DNA from: Ipomoea triloba
Taxonomy: Eukaryota; Streptophyta; Magnoliopsida; Solanales; Convolvulaceae
NCBI RefSeq assembly: GCF_003576645.1
Contig: NC_044925.1
Coordinates: 3,412,767 to 3,476,766 of the forward strand
Direction: 5' to 3'
DNA length: 64,000 nt
Shown: in pieces, positions 1 to 12,099 of the stretch
How the letters are laid out: each line of letters begins with the position of its first letter
Numbering within the stretch: position 1 is the stretch's first letter
Program-made: the position numbers and the translations under genes
Notes under the pieces: model-generated
What the model was told of the DNA's origin: nothing
The model's database searches: none
The model's input: only the letters and a program-made list of their open reading frames with translations

Positions 1-620
1 TTCCTTAATAATGCATCCCCGGTACGCAAGTAAGATGATGCCAGCTGCCAACAAAAGGATTTAACCTTTAGTGGCACATTAATATTCTAGATTTTCCGCC
101 AAGGGCAGTCATCCTGAAACATACCCATTTGACGCTTATAACAAGTCTTAACAGTGTAGTCACCTTTCAAATCCCAATGCCATTATGCCAAACCCATGAG
201 TCAGGTGGCTTACGCACACTAATTAGGATTTGCAAGATTAGATTGGCATCACGCTCATCAAAAATATTTTTCACACACTGAATATCCCATCCCATACCTT
301 GCTCATTTAATAGAGAGACCACAGGATCAGTGAAAATGGGGTCATGCAGCTCAGTCTGAACAAAAGGATTATCATCAGTTGGCAACCACGCATCTTTACC
401 AATAATGGTATCCAAATCGTTACCAACACCACGCCTACATCCATCATTCATAATGTTTTGAACTACTAACATGCCATGCCATATGAAAGAAGGGTTACTA
501 CCTGCCTTAGTTTCAAAATAAGAGCAACTAGGGAAATAACGTGCCTTGTAAACATTAGCAACTAGAGAGTTTTGGTTTTTGATCAATCGCCAAGCTTGTT
601 TACCTAGTAATGTCAAATTC
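1..620 (-). mobile_element. LINE (non-LTR retrotransposon) remnant, 3' part of the RT ORF
   Basis: On the minus strand an open stretch (637 to 167) encodes a protein of the type found after the reverse transcriptase core in plant L1-like LINEs: LLGKQAWRL, then SLVANVYKARYFP and SNPSFIWHGM. This is the zf-RVT-like linker region. It continues the frame of the RT fragment at 1702-3040 once the solo LTR at 621-1701 is removed: that fragment ends in ...KEMNL and this one resumes at NLTLLGKQ. The element runs out of the window at position 1. The coding frame is degenerate, so it is a dead copy. Confidence 0.85.
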
Positions 621-1701
621 TGTTGGAAAAATAACATAAAATGACAATTTTAGTGGCTATTTTGTGGTACAAATATATGTGGGGTCCACTTCCAATTTGG
701 GTCGGGTAAAAGTGGATTCGGGTTCTTCGTAGTTAGATGAAGAGATTAATATATTGTACGCACAAAACAGATAATAGGTGAATGGGAAATTGGTTATCAA
801 AGTTGACCCATTTGAGTTGGAAAAGCTTTAGAGTAAGGCTTTGTCCACATTGGTCTAGGAAGTGGGTTTGTACCACTATTTATACAAGAGTCTTTCTTAG
901 GCTTAGTGAATTGTATAGCATAGAGGCTCTCTCTCGCGCGCAGTGGTGCAAATCAAATCTCAAAATGAGCCTGAAAAGGCTTGACTCGTGTGCGCTGGCA
1001 CCTGCAGGCACGAATGTCATTTGGAAAATTAGTTGGCCTTGCGGGCTGAGTTAATCATGGACTGGTCTCCAGGCCTGGCCTGAGAGCCGTGAACCAGACT
1101 GGTAGCACGACTCGCGTAATGGTTTGGCCTTAGTCCATTCGCGTAGTCTGATCACCTCGCGTTAACTCCTCGTGGTCTTATTTCGGCTCGGGTACGATTT
1201 GAGTAGTGACCTTTCAGAGTCTTGATTCATCTGTTCCGGGTTAATTCCAATTTTAATTTTCTGAATCACTTCTCAGATAGTGGTATATTGTTATAGGAGT
1301 TATAAGCATGGTTTTATGATCAGATTAAGTGCTATGATTAAATGCTATTTAATCTATCAACTCCTATATAAGTTGATGGTAGAAGCAGCAGATTTACACA
1401 ACGAAATATAATTTTCTCTCTCGAAAATTTTCTTCTACTCCTTTCTTTGCATACTGTGTTCAGGCCATTGTTCTTGTTTGTCGGGTTTCTTTGTTTGAGT
1501 TCTCAAACTAGAAGCCGTAGCTTTTTTCATCCTGAGAAACCTAGGCTACAACGCTCCTAGCACCAAGAGGGGTAGCAAAGAAGGTTTTAAGGATAGTGTA
1601 GTGAGTACACGACTCAAGCTAACCACCTTCCAGAAAAAACCTTTCGTATTTGTGCTTGTTCTTTTTCAGAAATATTATTTTCGTAGTAATATTTCATAAC
1701 A
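621..1701 (+). mobile_element. Solo LTR of an LTR retrotransposon, inserted in the LINE
   Basis: The 1,081-bp segment starts TGTTGG and ends ATAACA (TG...CA, with TGTT/AACA inverted ends). It is flanked by the 5-bp target-site duplication aattc at 616-620 and 1702-1706. Removing it and one aattc restores the LINE reading frame between KEMNL and LTLLGKQ. A TATA-like ctatataag lies near 1363 in + orientation, as expected of the LTR promoter. No second LTR, primer binding site or polyprotein is present, so this is a solo LTR left by recombination. The length and TGTTGGAA start fit a Copia-type LTR, but the superfamily is inferred. Confidence 0.88.
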
Positions 1702-3040
1702 AATTCATCTCCTTGAGACACCTGAAGCCCAAACCACCCTTCGTTCTCGGTGCACACAGTCCACTCCACATCCTCCATCGAATTCCCTTACCACTGCCAA
1801 CAGCCCCCGTCCACCAATATTCATTCATAATGACCTCAATTTCTGCACATAAGGTGACTGGTAACAAGAAAACCATCATCGCGTAGAAGGGCATAGCTTG
1901 GATAACATTTTTCAGGAGCACCTCCCTACCTGCACGAGAAAGAAAGCGTGCGTTCCAACTACGAATTTGTGCTAAAATGTGATCCTTTAAGAACTTGAGA
2001 ATATCTTTTTTCCTTCGATCGACCAGTGAAGGGGGTCCTAGGTATCGACTAGCAGTATTACCCTCCCTCACACCCAGTGTATACACCACCTCCTCACGAA
2101 TCGGCACCCTCACATTAGAGCTAAAACAGATGGCAGATTTATCATAATTAATCTTATGTCTCGAGGGAGCAAAATACAAATCAAGAACCGAATTCATATT
2201 CATACTTTCTCGTGCATTGGCTCTAAAGAACAGAAAACAATCATCCGCGAATAATAAGTGTGATATGCTCGGTGCTCCTCTAGCAATCGTTACTCCATGC
2301 AAGTTCCCCATTCTCATTTGTCTATCAATCAAAGCACTTAGTCTTTTTGCCACAATCAAAAATAAATAAGGCGATAATGAATCACCTTGACATAGGTCTG
2401 GATGGGGAGTATTTGGACCTAACTGACGCTGTTCATGCAAAATGTGATACCTGACAGAAGTAAATAACAGTCTCTAGAAGAATATTCGCCCACTTACGAT
2501 CAAAACCCATCTTGAGTAGTACAACCTCCAAGAATCCCCACACGACCCGATCGTAAGCCTTACTCATATCCACTTTCAGCGCAGCCATATCCTCTCACCC
2601 TTGAGTCTTTCGTTTTAAGAAATGATGAACTTCGTAGGCCAGCATAATATTATCACTAATCAAATGGCCCGTAACAAAAGCACTTTGTGCTCCAGAAATT
2701 AGACCGTCAAGGAGGACTTTAAACCGGTTGGCACATACCTTTGCGACGCTTATACAATACATTACAAAGTTCTATCGGCCGTACATCCATCATAATTTCA
2801 GGGTTCGTTTTTTTGGGGATAAACACAATGAATATATCATTTGCTTTCGCGGGAAGTCTATTTGTTTCCACAAAATTTCTACAAATCGCCACTACCTCTC
2901 CACCTACAATGTGCCAAAAATGTTGAAAAAAACCCCGGTCCCAACCCGTCTAGTCTCGGAGATTTATCAGGATGCATTTGGAAGACGGCTTTGCGAACCT
3001 CATCAGCGCTCACCGACTACAATAACATTGTATTGGCCTG
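1702..3040 (-). mobile_element. LINE remnant, reverse transcriptase core
   Basis: Read on the minus strand from about 3035, the translation contains the ordered RT blocks of plant L1-type LINEs, with several frame breaks: a QMHPDKSP...DG start block near 3020-2950, LISDNIMLAYEVHHFLKR near 2670-2620, ALKVDMSKAYDRVVWGF near 2590-2530, a decayed QGDSLSPYLF near 2385-2355, and the catalytic FADD box (LLFADDCFLFF) near 2260-2220. The longest open piece is 2440-1694. Stops and frameshifts between blocks show it is not functional. It is separated from its 3' part by the solo LTR. The endonuclease domain is not visible upstream of 3040. Confidence 0.88.
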
Positions 3041-3809
3041 GGCAGTAACCTTAGGCCATTATTAAGTATTTATGTGGTGCAAATTATTTAGGCTGACTAA
3101 GTATTAGTCTTTAGTCAGCATGAGGTAATTGGTTATCTACATTGATGGGATGTAGGTATATATATAGACTTATAGTCCTCTCGCTGCTCAATTCACGACT
3201 CATACACCATCTAGCTAGAGTACTAAGAAAAGTGAGAGAAACATCTACTTGTTTATGGTCATTCCACAGCAGCCCGAGGGACTCTTGCTCAACACAAAGG
3301 ACACAATCAATCAACGAGATAAAACTATGGTTGGAGGTTAGTGGGTTCATGTTTATTGCCACATATTAAATGTTTAATGTGGATTATGTGCTTACATAGA
3401 GAATCTAATTTGAAGAAAATATAGAGATATATATATAATGTAGAAAAAAAATTATAAAAAGATTGTTTTATTATTTTGGTTATCTTTTTCAATATGCTGT
3501 CATGTTGAGCGTATTATTTATAGTATTTTATTTTTATATATTAATTATTTTTAATGTTTCATTAATTCTGATAATATAATAATTTCTATTATAATGTAAA
3601 TTCCTATTCTCAAGGACTTGTTGCCTATCGAAGGGATTCGAAGAGATGAGATTGGGATTGCATATCTGACCCGCAATTCCGCAAACTATACTTTAACTGG
3701 AAAAACAAAACGTGCTATTAAAAAAATAAAAAATAAACATTAAGGCCTTGTTAGTCAAAGGACTCAAACTACATGCCACATATTTTCCTCAATTATCTAT
3801 AGTGTTTAC
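3041..3809. other. AT-rich intergenic sequence
   Basis: No coding region, RNA gene or clear repeat boundary is seen. The short ORFs on both strands around 3111-3369 overlap one another and resemble no family recognised here. Confidence 0.5.
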
Positions 3810-4077
3810 TGTGAGCATAAATATAATATAAACATAAATATGCAGTACAATTATCAGCTTAGGCTTTTAGTTGCTTAGGCTTTTAGTTGGATGGAGCACA
3901 TGCTTTAATTTGGTATCAGAGCCATGCAAAAGATAAAAAAAAAAAAACTATGGTCCACGTGTTGCTGGGAGCTCATCAAAGTCAATCGGCCCGCACACGT
4001 GAGGGGGTGTGTGAGCATAAATGTGCAGTCCAACTATCAGCTTAGACTTTTAGTTGGATGGAGCACATTCTTTAATT
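3810..4077 (+). mobile_element. TRIM-like miniature LTR element
   Basis: Two direct repeats starting TGTGAGCATAAAT lie at 3810-3910 and 4010-4077 and share the words CAGCTTAG and TTTTAGTTGGATGGAGCACA. Directly after the first is TGGTATCAGAGCC (3911-3923), the standard plant primer binding site complementary to initiator tRNA-Met. Directly before the second is a purine-rich gtgaggggg (3999-4007) in the place of a polypurine tract. The inside is under 100 bp and non-coding. This is the layout of a TRIM. The first repeat carries an internal duplication of ttaggcttttagttg. No target-site duplication was established. Confidence 0.7.
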
Positions 4078-4247
4078 TTTACACTAAATGTTTAATATAA
4101 ATCACCAGAAATACTGTTCTTTATTTCTTGCCACATGCCAGTGATGCCACTGTTCTTTATTTCTTCTCATACAGCCACATACATATTAACAAATAGTAAC
4201 CATAAATTCTTGAAATTGAAAAGTCAAACCACATAATTAAAACAATG

Positions 4248-7200
4248 CTAGCTAATCGAATTTCGTCCTATAATGTCTGGTTTTGCGTTCACTTTCTGTA
4301 TCCTCATTCGATCTAGAAAGGATTTGCCATCCAGTTTGCGAGAGAAGAATTCTTTCACGTATTCCTCCATTTTCATCCTCCTAAAAGCTGCTGGGTTTTC
4401 CTCGTTTATTAAGCAGCGTGCTGGTCCAATCTCAGCCTCAAGCTTTGCGTTGAAAAACATGGCAATGGAGATCCTTTCTTTAGTCGGATCCACCATCACT
4501 CTATGCTCAGCACTTTTGTATAGACCATTGCTAAACATCTGTGTAACGAAAATAAAATTTAACATGACATTTTTGAAAATCATACCTACCCTAAAATATC
4601 GAATTTGAAAATTACGGTCATTAAAGATATCTCATATATATTTCCTTAAATCAAATAACGTTATGCAACGCTTCAATATCTACATCTTAGGGTTATGTGA
4701 TTGTTGAGAATAATATCCCTGGCCATAAAAGCTTGACAATAATTGACAACCAAAGCTCAAGTCAGTTGCACAGCGTGTAAGAGCATCTCCAAGAGTTTGA
4801 TTTTTTTTTAGATGATTTCATCTGTGCCAAGTAAGATAGAAAGTGAACAGAGGAGAGAAAGAATGAGGCAAAAGAAAAGAAAAACATTGACAAAAAGCAA
4901 AAAATAAAATTAAAAAAAAAAAGTCACATTAAGGCGCCTCGCTGGCGCGTGCACTACTAGGTGCGATAGTGCACCCAACGCGTAGCTGACCAGACAACAC
5001 AAATCCTTTTTTTTTTTTTTTCTTGCAATGAACCCCACAAAAAATTAGATTTTGTCAAAGAATTTTTTTTTTTCTCTCATTTCACCTCTCACATCCATAT
5101 GGACATAAAAATTTACAAAAAAACATTTAAATAACTCTTGATGGAATTACTCTAATACAACATTTTTAGAGAATAAACAAAGCTTTTATGGCCAAAGACC
5201 TTGTGGTCTAGTGGCATCCAGGATTCCGGTTAACACTCCCACATAGATGATGGGAGTGGATTTGAGCCTAAGTGGAATCAACTGTTGACTCATTGCCTTT
5301 AGTAGGTTGAGAATATTACATTGTAACAGACTCAGTGGTATTAAAAAAAAAAAAAAAAAAACAAAGACACTTAAAAAAGTAACAAGGTAAAGGAGATAGA
5401 AAAAAAAACATCTATAAATTTATAATTTATCATTAAATGTAAAGAATTAAGTAGGGAAAACCTCTAGAATGTCGCCCACATTGACAACAAAGGCATCAGG
5501 GTGGAACTCCACTGGGATCCAATTCCCATCCTCAGATTTGACCTGCAACCCATCAACGCCGTTAACCTGGTGGAGGATAGTGATCATGGTGGCATCGGAG
5601 TGCGGCGTAATCCCGGTCACCAGTTCCGGTTTAGGACACGGCGGATAATATGTCATCCTCATGGATTGCATCCCATCCTCAGCCATATCTTCCATTTCTC
5701 TCTTCCCAATCTTTGATGTTTGAGCAATAAACCCTAGAAGTGTTCTTGAAAGATCTTGCAATTGCAATATGTAAGCTTCTAGGGCCTCCCTATGTTTAAT
5801 AAACACAAAACACCATGAAAGACATTTTGCATCATTCAAGAATCAAATTAAATAATCAAAATGGGATAGATGTTTGGTAAATAACTATTAGCTGATTGGG
5901 TTAATGGTTTGACTAGTTTATAGCACTAGCTGATTGTATAAAGATGTTTGATAAATAGCTGATTATGTAAAAATGACTTTCCCAAAAAACTGATTGACTG
6001 TATTGTGTTAATGGTTTGAGCAGCTTTTTGCATTTTAGCTTTTGTGTTAATAAGTTGTTATAAAAAAAACTAATTAATCAAGCACTTATATTGACTGTTT
6101 AACAAGTCAAACAACTAATAGTGATCAAATAAGTTAAAATTAGCTGATAAGTTAATTATGTTACAAATAGGGCAAAAAACTTTGTCATAATGTCATCATG
6201 AAAATTTTCCAGGTACTAGATAGGTGCAACTATATGTACTATTTGCATTGATTTAGGTTATATCTAATACTGTAAGAAAAGTTTTCACCAATCATGCATA
6301 CTTTATATGTATATATGTATATATCATGCTTCCTTCTAAAGGGTTAGAAACTTTATTTATCACTTCTTTCCCTTTCTTTAATTTTTGCTTTCTTTTAACA
6401 ACTACGGAGTATTTTATAATATAGTTAAAACTCATCCAACATAATTGTCAATATTAGAAGATCAAGGGCTCTGAAACATGAAAAAATACATTGGATGACA
6501 TTTTGGTAATTATCTCAAGTTTTAAGTACACCCGACAACACTCTCAAATAAAATATCTACAGATGTAATTTTCTTGCGTGTGGTTTACATATTATTGGAT
6601 GTATTTGTAATTTTCCAAAGTGAACTACTTGTAGAGTTAAAACACTAAAGTGCACTTGGATATTATTGTAGGGTGCTCATCATTTTCACTTAATAAATGT
6701 TTAAATACTTGATCCACTATATATATATTTATGGATTGCTGATTCTAGTTAATTACCTGAGTGATGAAGGGAGCTTAGGAAGTAGATGAGGCTTCCTTTT
6801 GTGAATAGGGTTGGTGATCATATAAAACCTATCAGCCCAGTCAACTTTTTGATCATCAGAGAAGACAATGGTTTGGCCATAGCCTTCAGCTTCACCAGGC
6901 CTGAATTTGTATAGCATTTTCTCTTCCAGGGGAAGGCTGTAAAATTCTTCAATTCCATTCTTTAATTTTGCCAGGACTGAAGGGTTGACTCCATGATTCA
7001 CTAGCTGTAAATTGATGAAGAGATATATAATTATACTGTATCTCTATTCATATGCCATAAAATCTTGGATAATTTGAGAGGAAAAACAAAAAACAAACCT
7101 GAAATATGCCCCAATCTTTGCAAGCTGAGTGTAGCTTTTGTAGCCCAAGATCCTTGGTTTCTTCCATGAGTAAAGCTTGGAGATCAATGGTGGGGATTGA

Positions 7201-7347
7201 TGGGTTGGACTTAGAAGAGGAAATTGTGGGTTCTTGATTAACACAAATATAGCGATTTGGAATGGTAAGCATAGGCACTTTGGCAAGTTCTTGAAGGCTT
7301 AGTGAACTCTCTTTCATGGCTAGCTGTGATGATAGAGATGAGGCCAT
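4248..7347 (-). CDS. 2-oxoglutarate/Fe(II)-dependent dioxygenase, SRG1-like (gene A)
   Basis: Four exons on the minus strand: 7347-7099, 7004-6757, 5789-5462 and 4538-4248, all with GT-AG introns (94, 967 and 923 bp). Spliced they give 371 codons, the usual length for the plant DOXC class of soluble oxygenases, which act in specialised metabolism or hormone turnover. The N-terminal domain begins around IPTIDL (residues 51-56). The double-stranded beta-helix has the iron ligands H229-x-D231 (TPHSDAT) and H287 (AEHR), and R297-x-S299 (RIS) for 2-oxoglutarate; YYPPCPKPELVTG precedes the HxD. Nothing catalytic is missing. Closest named relatives by motif are SRG1 and codeine/thebaine demethylase-like proteins; the substrate cannot be inferred. 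Introns 2 and 3 hold MITE and SINE insertions. A paralogue lies at 18764-22455. Confidence 0.93.
4781..5152. mobile_element. Tourist-like MITE in intron 3 of dioxygenase gene A
   Basis: The ends are imperfect inverted repeats: GAGCATCTCCAAGAG at the left and a related CTCTTGATGGAATTACTC at the right. Both are flanked by TAA (4778-4780, 5153-5155), the 3-bp target duplication typical of PIF/Harbinger-derived MITEs. The inside is A- and T-rich apart from a GC-rich patch near 4930-5000. It is non-coding. Confidence 0.65.
5183..5358 (+). mobile_element. tRNA-derived SINE in intron 3 of dioxygenase gene A
   Basis: The head CAAAGACCTTGTGGTCTAGTGG contains a pol III box A-like TGGTCTAGTGG. A box B-like GGATTTGAGCC follows about 60 bp later, and the element ends in a run of 19 A residues (5343-5361). 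An 8-bp direct repeat aaacaaag flanks it (5175-5182 and 5359-5366). A related copy lies on the minus strand at 42529-42724 and a 3' fragment at 18550-18610. The left edge of the large duplicated block coincides with this poly(A) tail. Confidence 0.75.
5870..6175. mobile_element. MITE-like repeat in intron 2 of dioxygenase gene A
   Basis: A segment rich in gtttggtaaat, agctgattgggtta and caactaatagtgatcaaataagt. A diverged copy with the same order of blocks lies at 57308-57602, so it is a dispersed element. The ends are loosely inverted (gtttggtaaat / attatgttacaaat). No coding capacity; the superfamily was not determined. Confidence 0.6.
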
Positions 7348-7402
7348 TGAATATTTTTACCTAAACGTGTATATGCATGAGGCTTCCATATGCATAAGAA
7401 GG

Positions 7403-7410
7403 TATTTATA
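7403..7410 (-). promoter_or_regulatory. TATA box of dioxygenase gene A
   Basis: On the minus strand this reads TATAAATA, about 55 bp upstream of the ATG at 7347. The paralogue at 18764-22455 has the same box at 22515-22522, at a similar distance from its own ATG. A spurious second copy of this promoter is at 12155-12162 in the duplicated block. Confidence 0.6.
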
Positions 7411-8785
7411 AGGAAGCCCCATCAATAAATGATGTAGAAGCATTTTATGCATGAAAAATGTTATTCACATTATTCTTTTTTTTTCTTTTTTTTTTTTTGA
7501 AAAATTTCTATATTAAGGATCAAATAGATTATGTTAGATTCGATCTCTAACATGTTGTGTGGTTGGTTTTGTTCATAAAAGCTGGAATCAAGCCGCCCAC
7601 ACCTTAGTCAAGATGGAGGTGGCTTGTGATAGACGTCATAGTTGGTTTGATGTAGCCCGGAGGATGTTATTTCGATGATTGCTTAATATATATTACTCCT
7701 CCCTTCAGAAAAGACTATTAAACTATAAAGGAAACTGTAATTAGGTCATCCATTACAAAAATAATGATAATAATAATGCAAAGAAATGCTCTTTATCTCC
7801 TTTCTAATTGTAGTAATTTTTTTTTGAGTTGCATGACCAATTGTAGTTTCATATATAATTTGATGGTTTATTTGATACTTATTCAACTTTTTACTAATTT
7901 TTATTTATCTAATATTTTTATTCAATCTTTGATTTTCAAATAGGAGTAATATCAAAGTAATTATTTTCGCTGTTTTCTAATATTTCATTTTGCAAGAAAA
8001 TGAAGAATTTCTTCAAGTGGTTAGCTCGAACTCAGCTCCTCATTACTCTCTAACCTAGTATACATCATTCCTAAAAAGAAAATAAAAGTTGTATTTTATA
8101 TATTCATTTGTTTAGTAATGAATTGGCTTGACCAAGAGTTAATCAGATAAAATATTTTATAAAAAAAAAAAAAAAAAAAAAAAAAACTCAATCTGTCTCA
8201 TTCACATGACATGTTTATAAAAGAAAAAATATTTTATCAAATCAATTCTTTCTTCTTTGCTGATTTTCTTGACTAATTTTTATTATGTGTAAATTTAATT
8301 TTTGCCCTTAATAATACTTTTAATGTAGTTTCTAAATATATAAATTTTATATATTAATATTAGACTTAATATTATGAAAAAATTGAATTAAAAAATATCT
8401 CTAATCAAGTCTTGTTAGATGAATCAGACACATAAAATGGAATGGAAGGAGTAGTTAATTAAATATAAGTTGGAAAGTAGTGGATATTAAAATTTTAATT
8501 TTAAGATGAAATGTATCACGATTTCTTATCGATGAAGTCATAATCATTTTATATTTAAAATTTTCATTGACAAGTAAATATTTTTTGCATGTACTAATAA
8601 ATAAATAAAAACTTAAACACAAAATTGAATTGGTCAAATGTAGATTAATTTAAAAGATCGCGATCACATTAAAAATAGTATTACACTGGACATGCTATAA
8701 TGGTATACATTTCTTAGCCTTAAAAATCCTAAAACTTGTGATTCCATAATCCATTTAGGAACCCGTTACAATCAGCCAAGATCCC
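7411..8785. other. AT-rich upstream/intergenic region of gene A
   Basis: Contains poly(T) and poly(A) runs (about 7477-7498 and 8161-8186) and no recognisable gene. Short ORFs here are AT-rich chance reading frames. Confidence 0.5.
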
Positions 8786-9030
8786 ACAATTACACAGAAT
8801 CATAACAAAAAGTACATTTTTAATATATATTATATTAAAAGTACGTTATTCGTGTAATGAATGTACATTATATAAAATAATGTATTTTCAGTATTCAAAT
8901 AATGTACTTTCCATGAATATTATGTACATTTTTAATATACTAAAAGTACATTATTTGTGTATTAAATGTACATTATTTGATAGTATGGTCCACACAACTC
9001 TGTAGATCATGGTTCATACAATAATGATTG
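8786..9030. repeat. Foldback/MITE-like element with GTACATTATT words
   Basis: The inside is made of repeated and inverted words aagtacatt(a)tt and aatgtacatta. The right end carries tggtccacacaactctgtag and atcatggttcatac, the terminal motif also seen at 28301-28527, 23690-26190 and 36909-37479. The internal GTACATTATT words are closely shared with the element at 28301-28527. Non-coding. Confidence 0.55.
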
Positions 9031-9194
9031 ACAATTATCTACACATTTTCCATGGTGATGCCTGCCAAATTTTTAAATTTAAATTTAATTATAATTAATA
9101 TTACAAAGTTAATAAGTGTATAGTAAAATAATTTGGATAGTTTTGTCAAAAAAGAATAATTTAGATAGTTTAAATTGTTAAGCAAAATAATAAT

Positions 9195-9500
9195 TAATGT
9201 CAAAAACTTGTATAAGACAGTCTCACGGATCCTTGTCATCTGTGAGATGGGTTGATTCAAGATCAAATGTGATATTTATACGATAAAATGTAACATAATA
9301 AGGAATAAATTTTTTGTTACTTATATAAGAAAATATAATACTTTTGAAGTAAAATATAATACTTTTACATTTTAATTAAAAGTATTACATTTTCCATTAT
9401 AAGTAATAAATATTTGCCAACATTACGTATAAGAGAAAATGTAATACTTTTGATGAAAAATATAATACTTTTACACGAAAAAAGACAAAAGAAAAAAATA
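9195..9500. repeat. AT-rich repeat with ATAATACTTTT array
   Basis: Starts with ataagacagtctcacgg/tctgtgagatggg, a sequence type common at the edge of plant repeats, and continues as alternating direct and inverted copies of aaaatataatacttttg. No coding sequence. Confidence 0.45.
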
Positions 9501-10093
9501 GTTGGGGTTTTCAAGAACAAAAAAAAAACATATAAAGTAGTATTTTGGCCGGGATTAAATTGACTCTAACCTTAAATTTTAATGTCCATAAAGAATTTGA
9601 AGTGAAAATTGTCCATACGATTGGTTATACTACATGACAAACCATTAGACCCATTTTGATCTATTTAGTCCTTTGTTAGTTATAATTTGGTGTAATTGAT
9701 TCTTGAATGTTAATATATCATTGTGATCGTTAAAAAAAAAATAGTGGAGTCCACTAACAGTTGTCGATCACCATCCAATGCAAGAAAAACAGCACGACAA
9801 GATAACTTCATCAGTTCCAAATTAAAACAGATTAAATATGTCGAGTAATAATGAAATCCAATATAATCTATTCTGAATATCGTACACTTGTTCCAAATGG
9901 CTACTTTTAAAGTTTATTTAAATTGTTGAAAACAATTATTGTATGGTTGGACGTGCAAATTAGTCCGCGAATCCAAGTCCACTTTGCAAGATAGACTCAC
10001 GTCTAAAATACACAATTTACATATTGAATATTTACAATTTATATACTGAATGCTCAAAATTTAAATTGTGAACATTCTGTATCTAAATTGTGA

Positions 10094-10094
10094 N
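10094..10094. other. Single-N assembly joint 1
   Basis: One N, followed directly by 19 A residues. The sequence to its right (10095-14845) is the same as 5343-10093 to its left, at a constant offset of 4,752. The left contig ends inside a foldback repeat (ending attgtga) and the right contig starts at the SINE poly(A) tail. Confidence 0.95.
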
Positions 10095-10213
10095 AAAAAA
10101 AAAAAAAAAAAAACAAAGACACTTAAAAAAGTAACAAGGTAAAGGAGATAGAAAAAAAAACATCTATAAATTTATAATTTATCATTAAATGTAAAGAATT
10201 AAGTAGGGAAAAC

Positions 10214-12099
10214 CTCTAGAATGTCGCCCACATTGACAACAAAGGCATCAGGGTGGAACTCCACTGGGATCCAATTCCCATCCTCAGATTTGACCTGCAA
10301 CCCATCAACGCCGTTAACCTGGTGGAGGATAGTGATCATGGTGGCATCGGAGTGCGGCGTAATCCCGGTCACCAGTTCCGGTTTAGGACACGGCGGATAA
10401 TATGTCATCCTCATGGATTGCATCCCATCCTCAGCCATATCTTCCATTTCTCTCTTCCCAATCTTTGATGTTTGAGCAATAAACCCTAGAAGTGTTCTTG
10501 AAAGATCTTGCAATTGCAATATGTAAGCTTCTAGGGCCTCCCTATGTTTAATAAACACAAAACACCATGAAAGACATTTTGCATCATTCAAGAATCAAAT
10601 TAAATAATCAAAATGGGATAGATGTTTGGTAAATAACTATTAGCTGATTGGGTTAATGGTTTGACTAGTTTATAGCACTAGCTGATTGTATAAAGATGTT
10701 TGATAAATAGCTGATTATGTAAAAATGACTTTCCCAAAAAACTGATTGACTGTATTGTGTTAATGGTTTGAGCAGCTTTTTGCATTTTAGCTTTTGTGTT
10801 AATAAGTTGTTATAAAAAAAACTAATTAATCAAGCACTTATATTGACTGTTTAACAAGTCAAACAACTAATAGTGATCAAATAAGTTAAAATTAGCTGAT
10901 AAGTTAATTATGTTACAAATAGGGCAAAAAACTTTGTCATAATGTCATCATGAAAATTTTCCAGGTACTAGATAGGTGCAACTATATGTACTATTTGCAT
11001 TGATTTAGGTTATATCTAATACTGTAAGAAAAGTTTTCACCAATCATGCATACTTTATATGTATATATGTATATATCATGCTTCCTTCTAAAGGGTTAGA
11101 AACTTTATTTATCACTTCTTTCCCTTTCTTTAATTTTTGCTTTCTTTTAACAACTACGGAGTATTTTATAATATAGTTAAAACTCATCCAACATAATTGT
11201 CAATATTAGAAGATCAAGGGCTCTGAAACATGAAAAAATACATTGGATGACATTTTGGTAATTATCTCAAGTTTTAAGTACACCCGACAACACTCTCAAA
11301 TAAAATATCTACAGATGTAATTTTCTTGCGTGTGGTTTACATATTATTGGATGTATTTGTAATTTTCCAAAGTGAACTACTTGTAGAGTTAAAACACTAA
11401 AGTGCACTTGGATATTATTGTAGGGTGCTCATCATTTTCACTTAATAAATGTTTAAATACTTGATCCACTATATATATATTTATGGATTGCTGATTCTAG
11501 TTAATTACCTGAGTGATGAAGGGAGCTTAGGAAGTAGATGAGGCTTCCTTTTGTGAATAGGGTTGGTGATCATATAAAACCTATCAGCCCAGTCAACTTT
11601 TTGATCATCAGAGAAGACAATGGTTTGGCCATAGCCTTCAGCTTCACCAGGCCTGAATTTGTATAGCATTTTCTCTTCCAGGGGAAGGCTGTAAAATTCT
11701 TCAATTCCATTCTTTAATTTTGCCAGGACTGAAGGGTTGACTCCATGATTCACTAGCTGTAAATTGATGAAGAGATATATAATTATACTGTATCTCTATT
11801 CATATGCCATAAAATCTTGGATAATTTGAGAGGAAAAACAAAAAACAAACCTGAAATATGCCCCAATCTTTGCAAGCTGAGTGTAGCTTTTGTAGCCCAA
11901 GATCCTTGGTTTCTTCCATGAGTAAAGCTTGGAGATCAATGGTGGGGATTGATGGGTTGGACTTAGAAGAGGAAATTGTGGGTTCTTGATTAACACAAAT
12001 ATAGCGATTTGGAATGGTAAGCATAGGCACTTTGGCAAGTTCTTGAAGGCTTAGTGAACTCTCTTTCATGGCTAGCTGTGATGATAGAGATGAGGCCAT
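10214..12099 (-). CDS. Second copy of dioxygenase gene A, exons 1-3 only
   Basis: Exon 1 12099-11851, exon 2 11756-11509 and exon 3 10541-10214 repeat those of gene A and encode the same residues, including HSD of the iron site. The fourth exon, with the distal histidine and the R-x-S 2-oxoglutarate contact, is absent because the duplicated block starts upstream of it, at the SINE poly(A). As written, the model would end shortly after the exon 3 donor and be inactive. Because the whole block is probably an unmerged contig overlap around the N at 10094, it should not be counted as a separate gene or as a truncated paralogue. Confidence 0.85.

Noticed and set aside
10214..12099. A third, truncated dioxygenase paralogue created by recent tandem duplication
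   Set aside because: It matches gene A wherever compared, starts right after an N and lacks exon 4 because of the block border; a contig overlap explains all of this.
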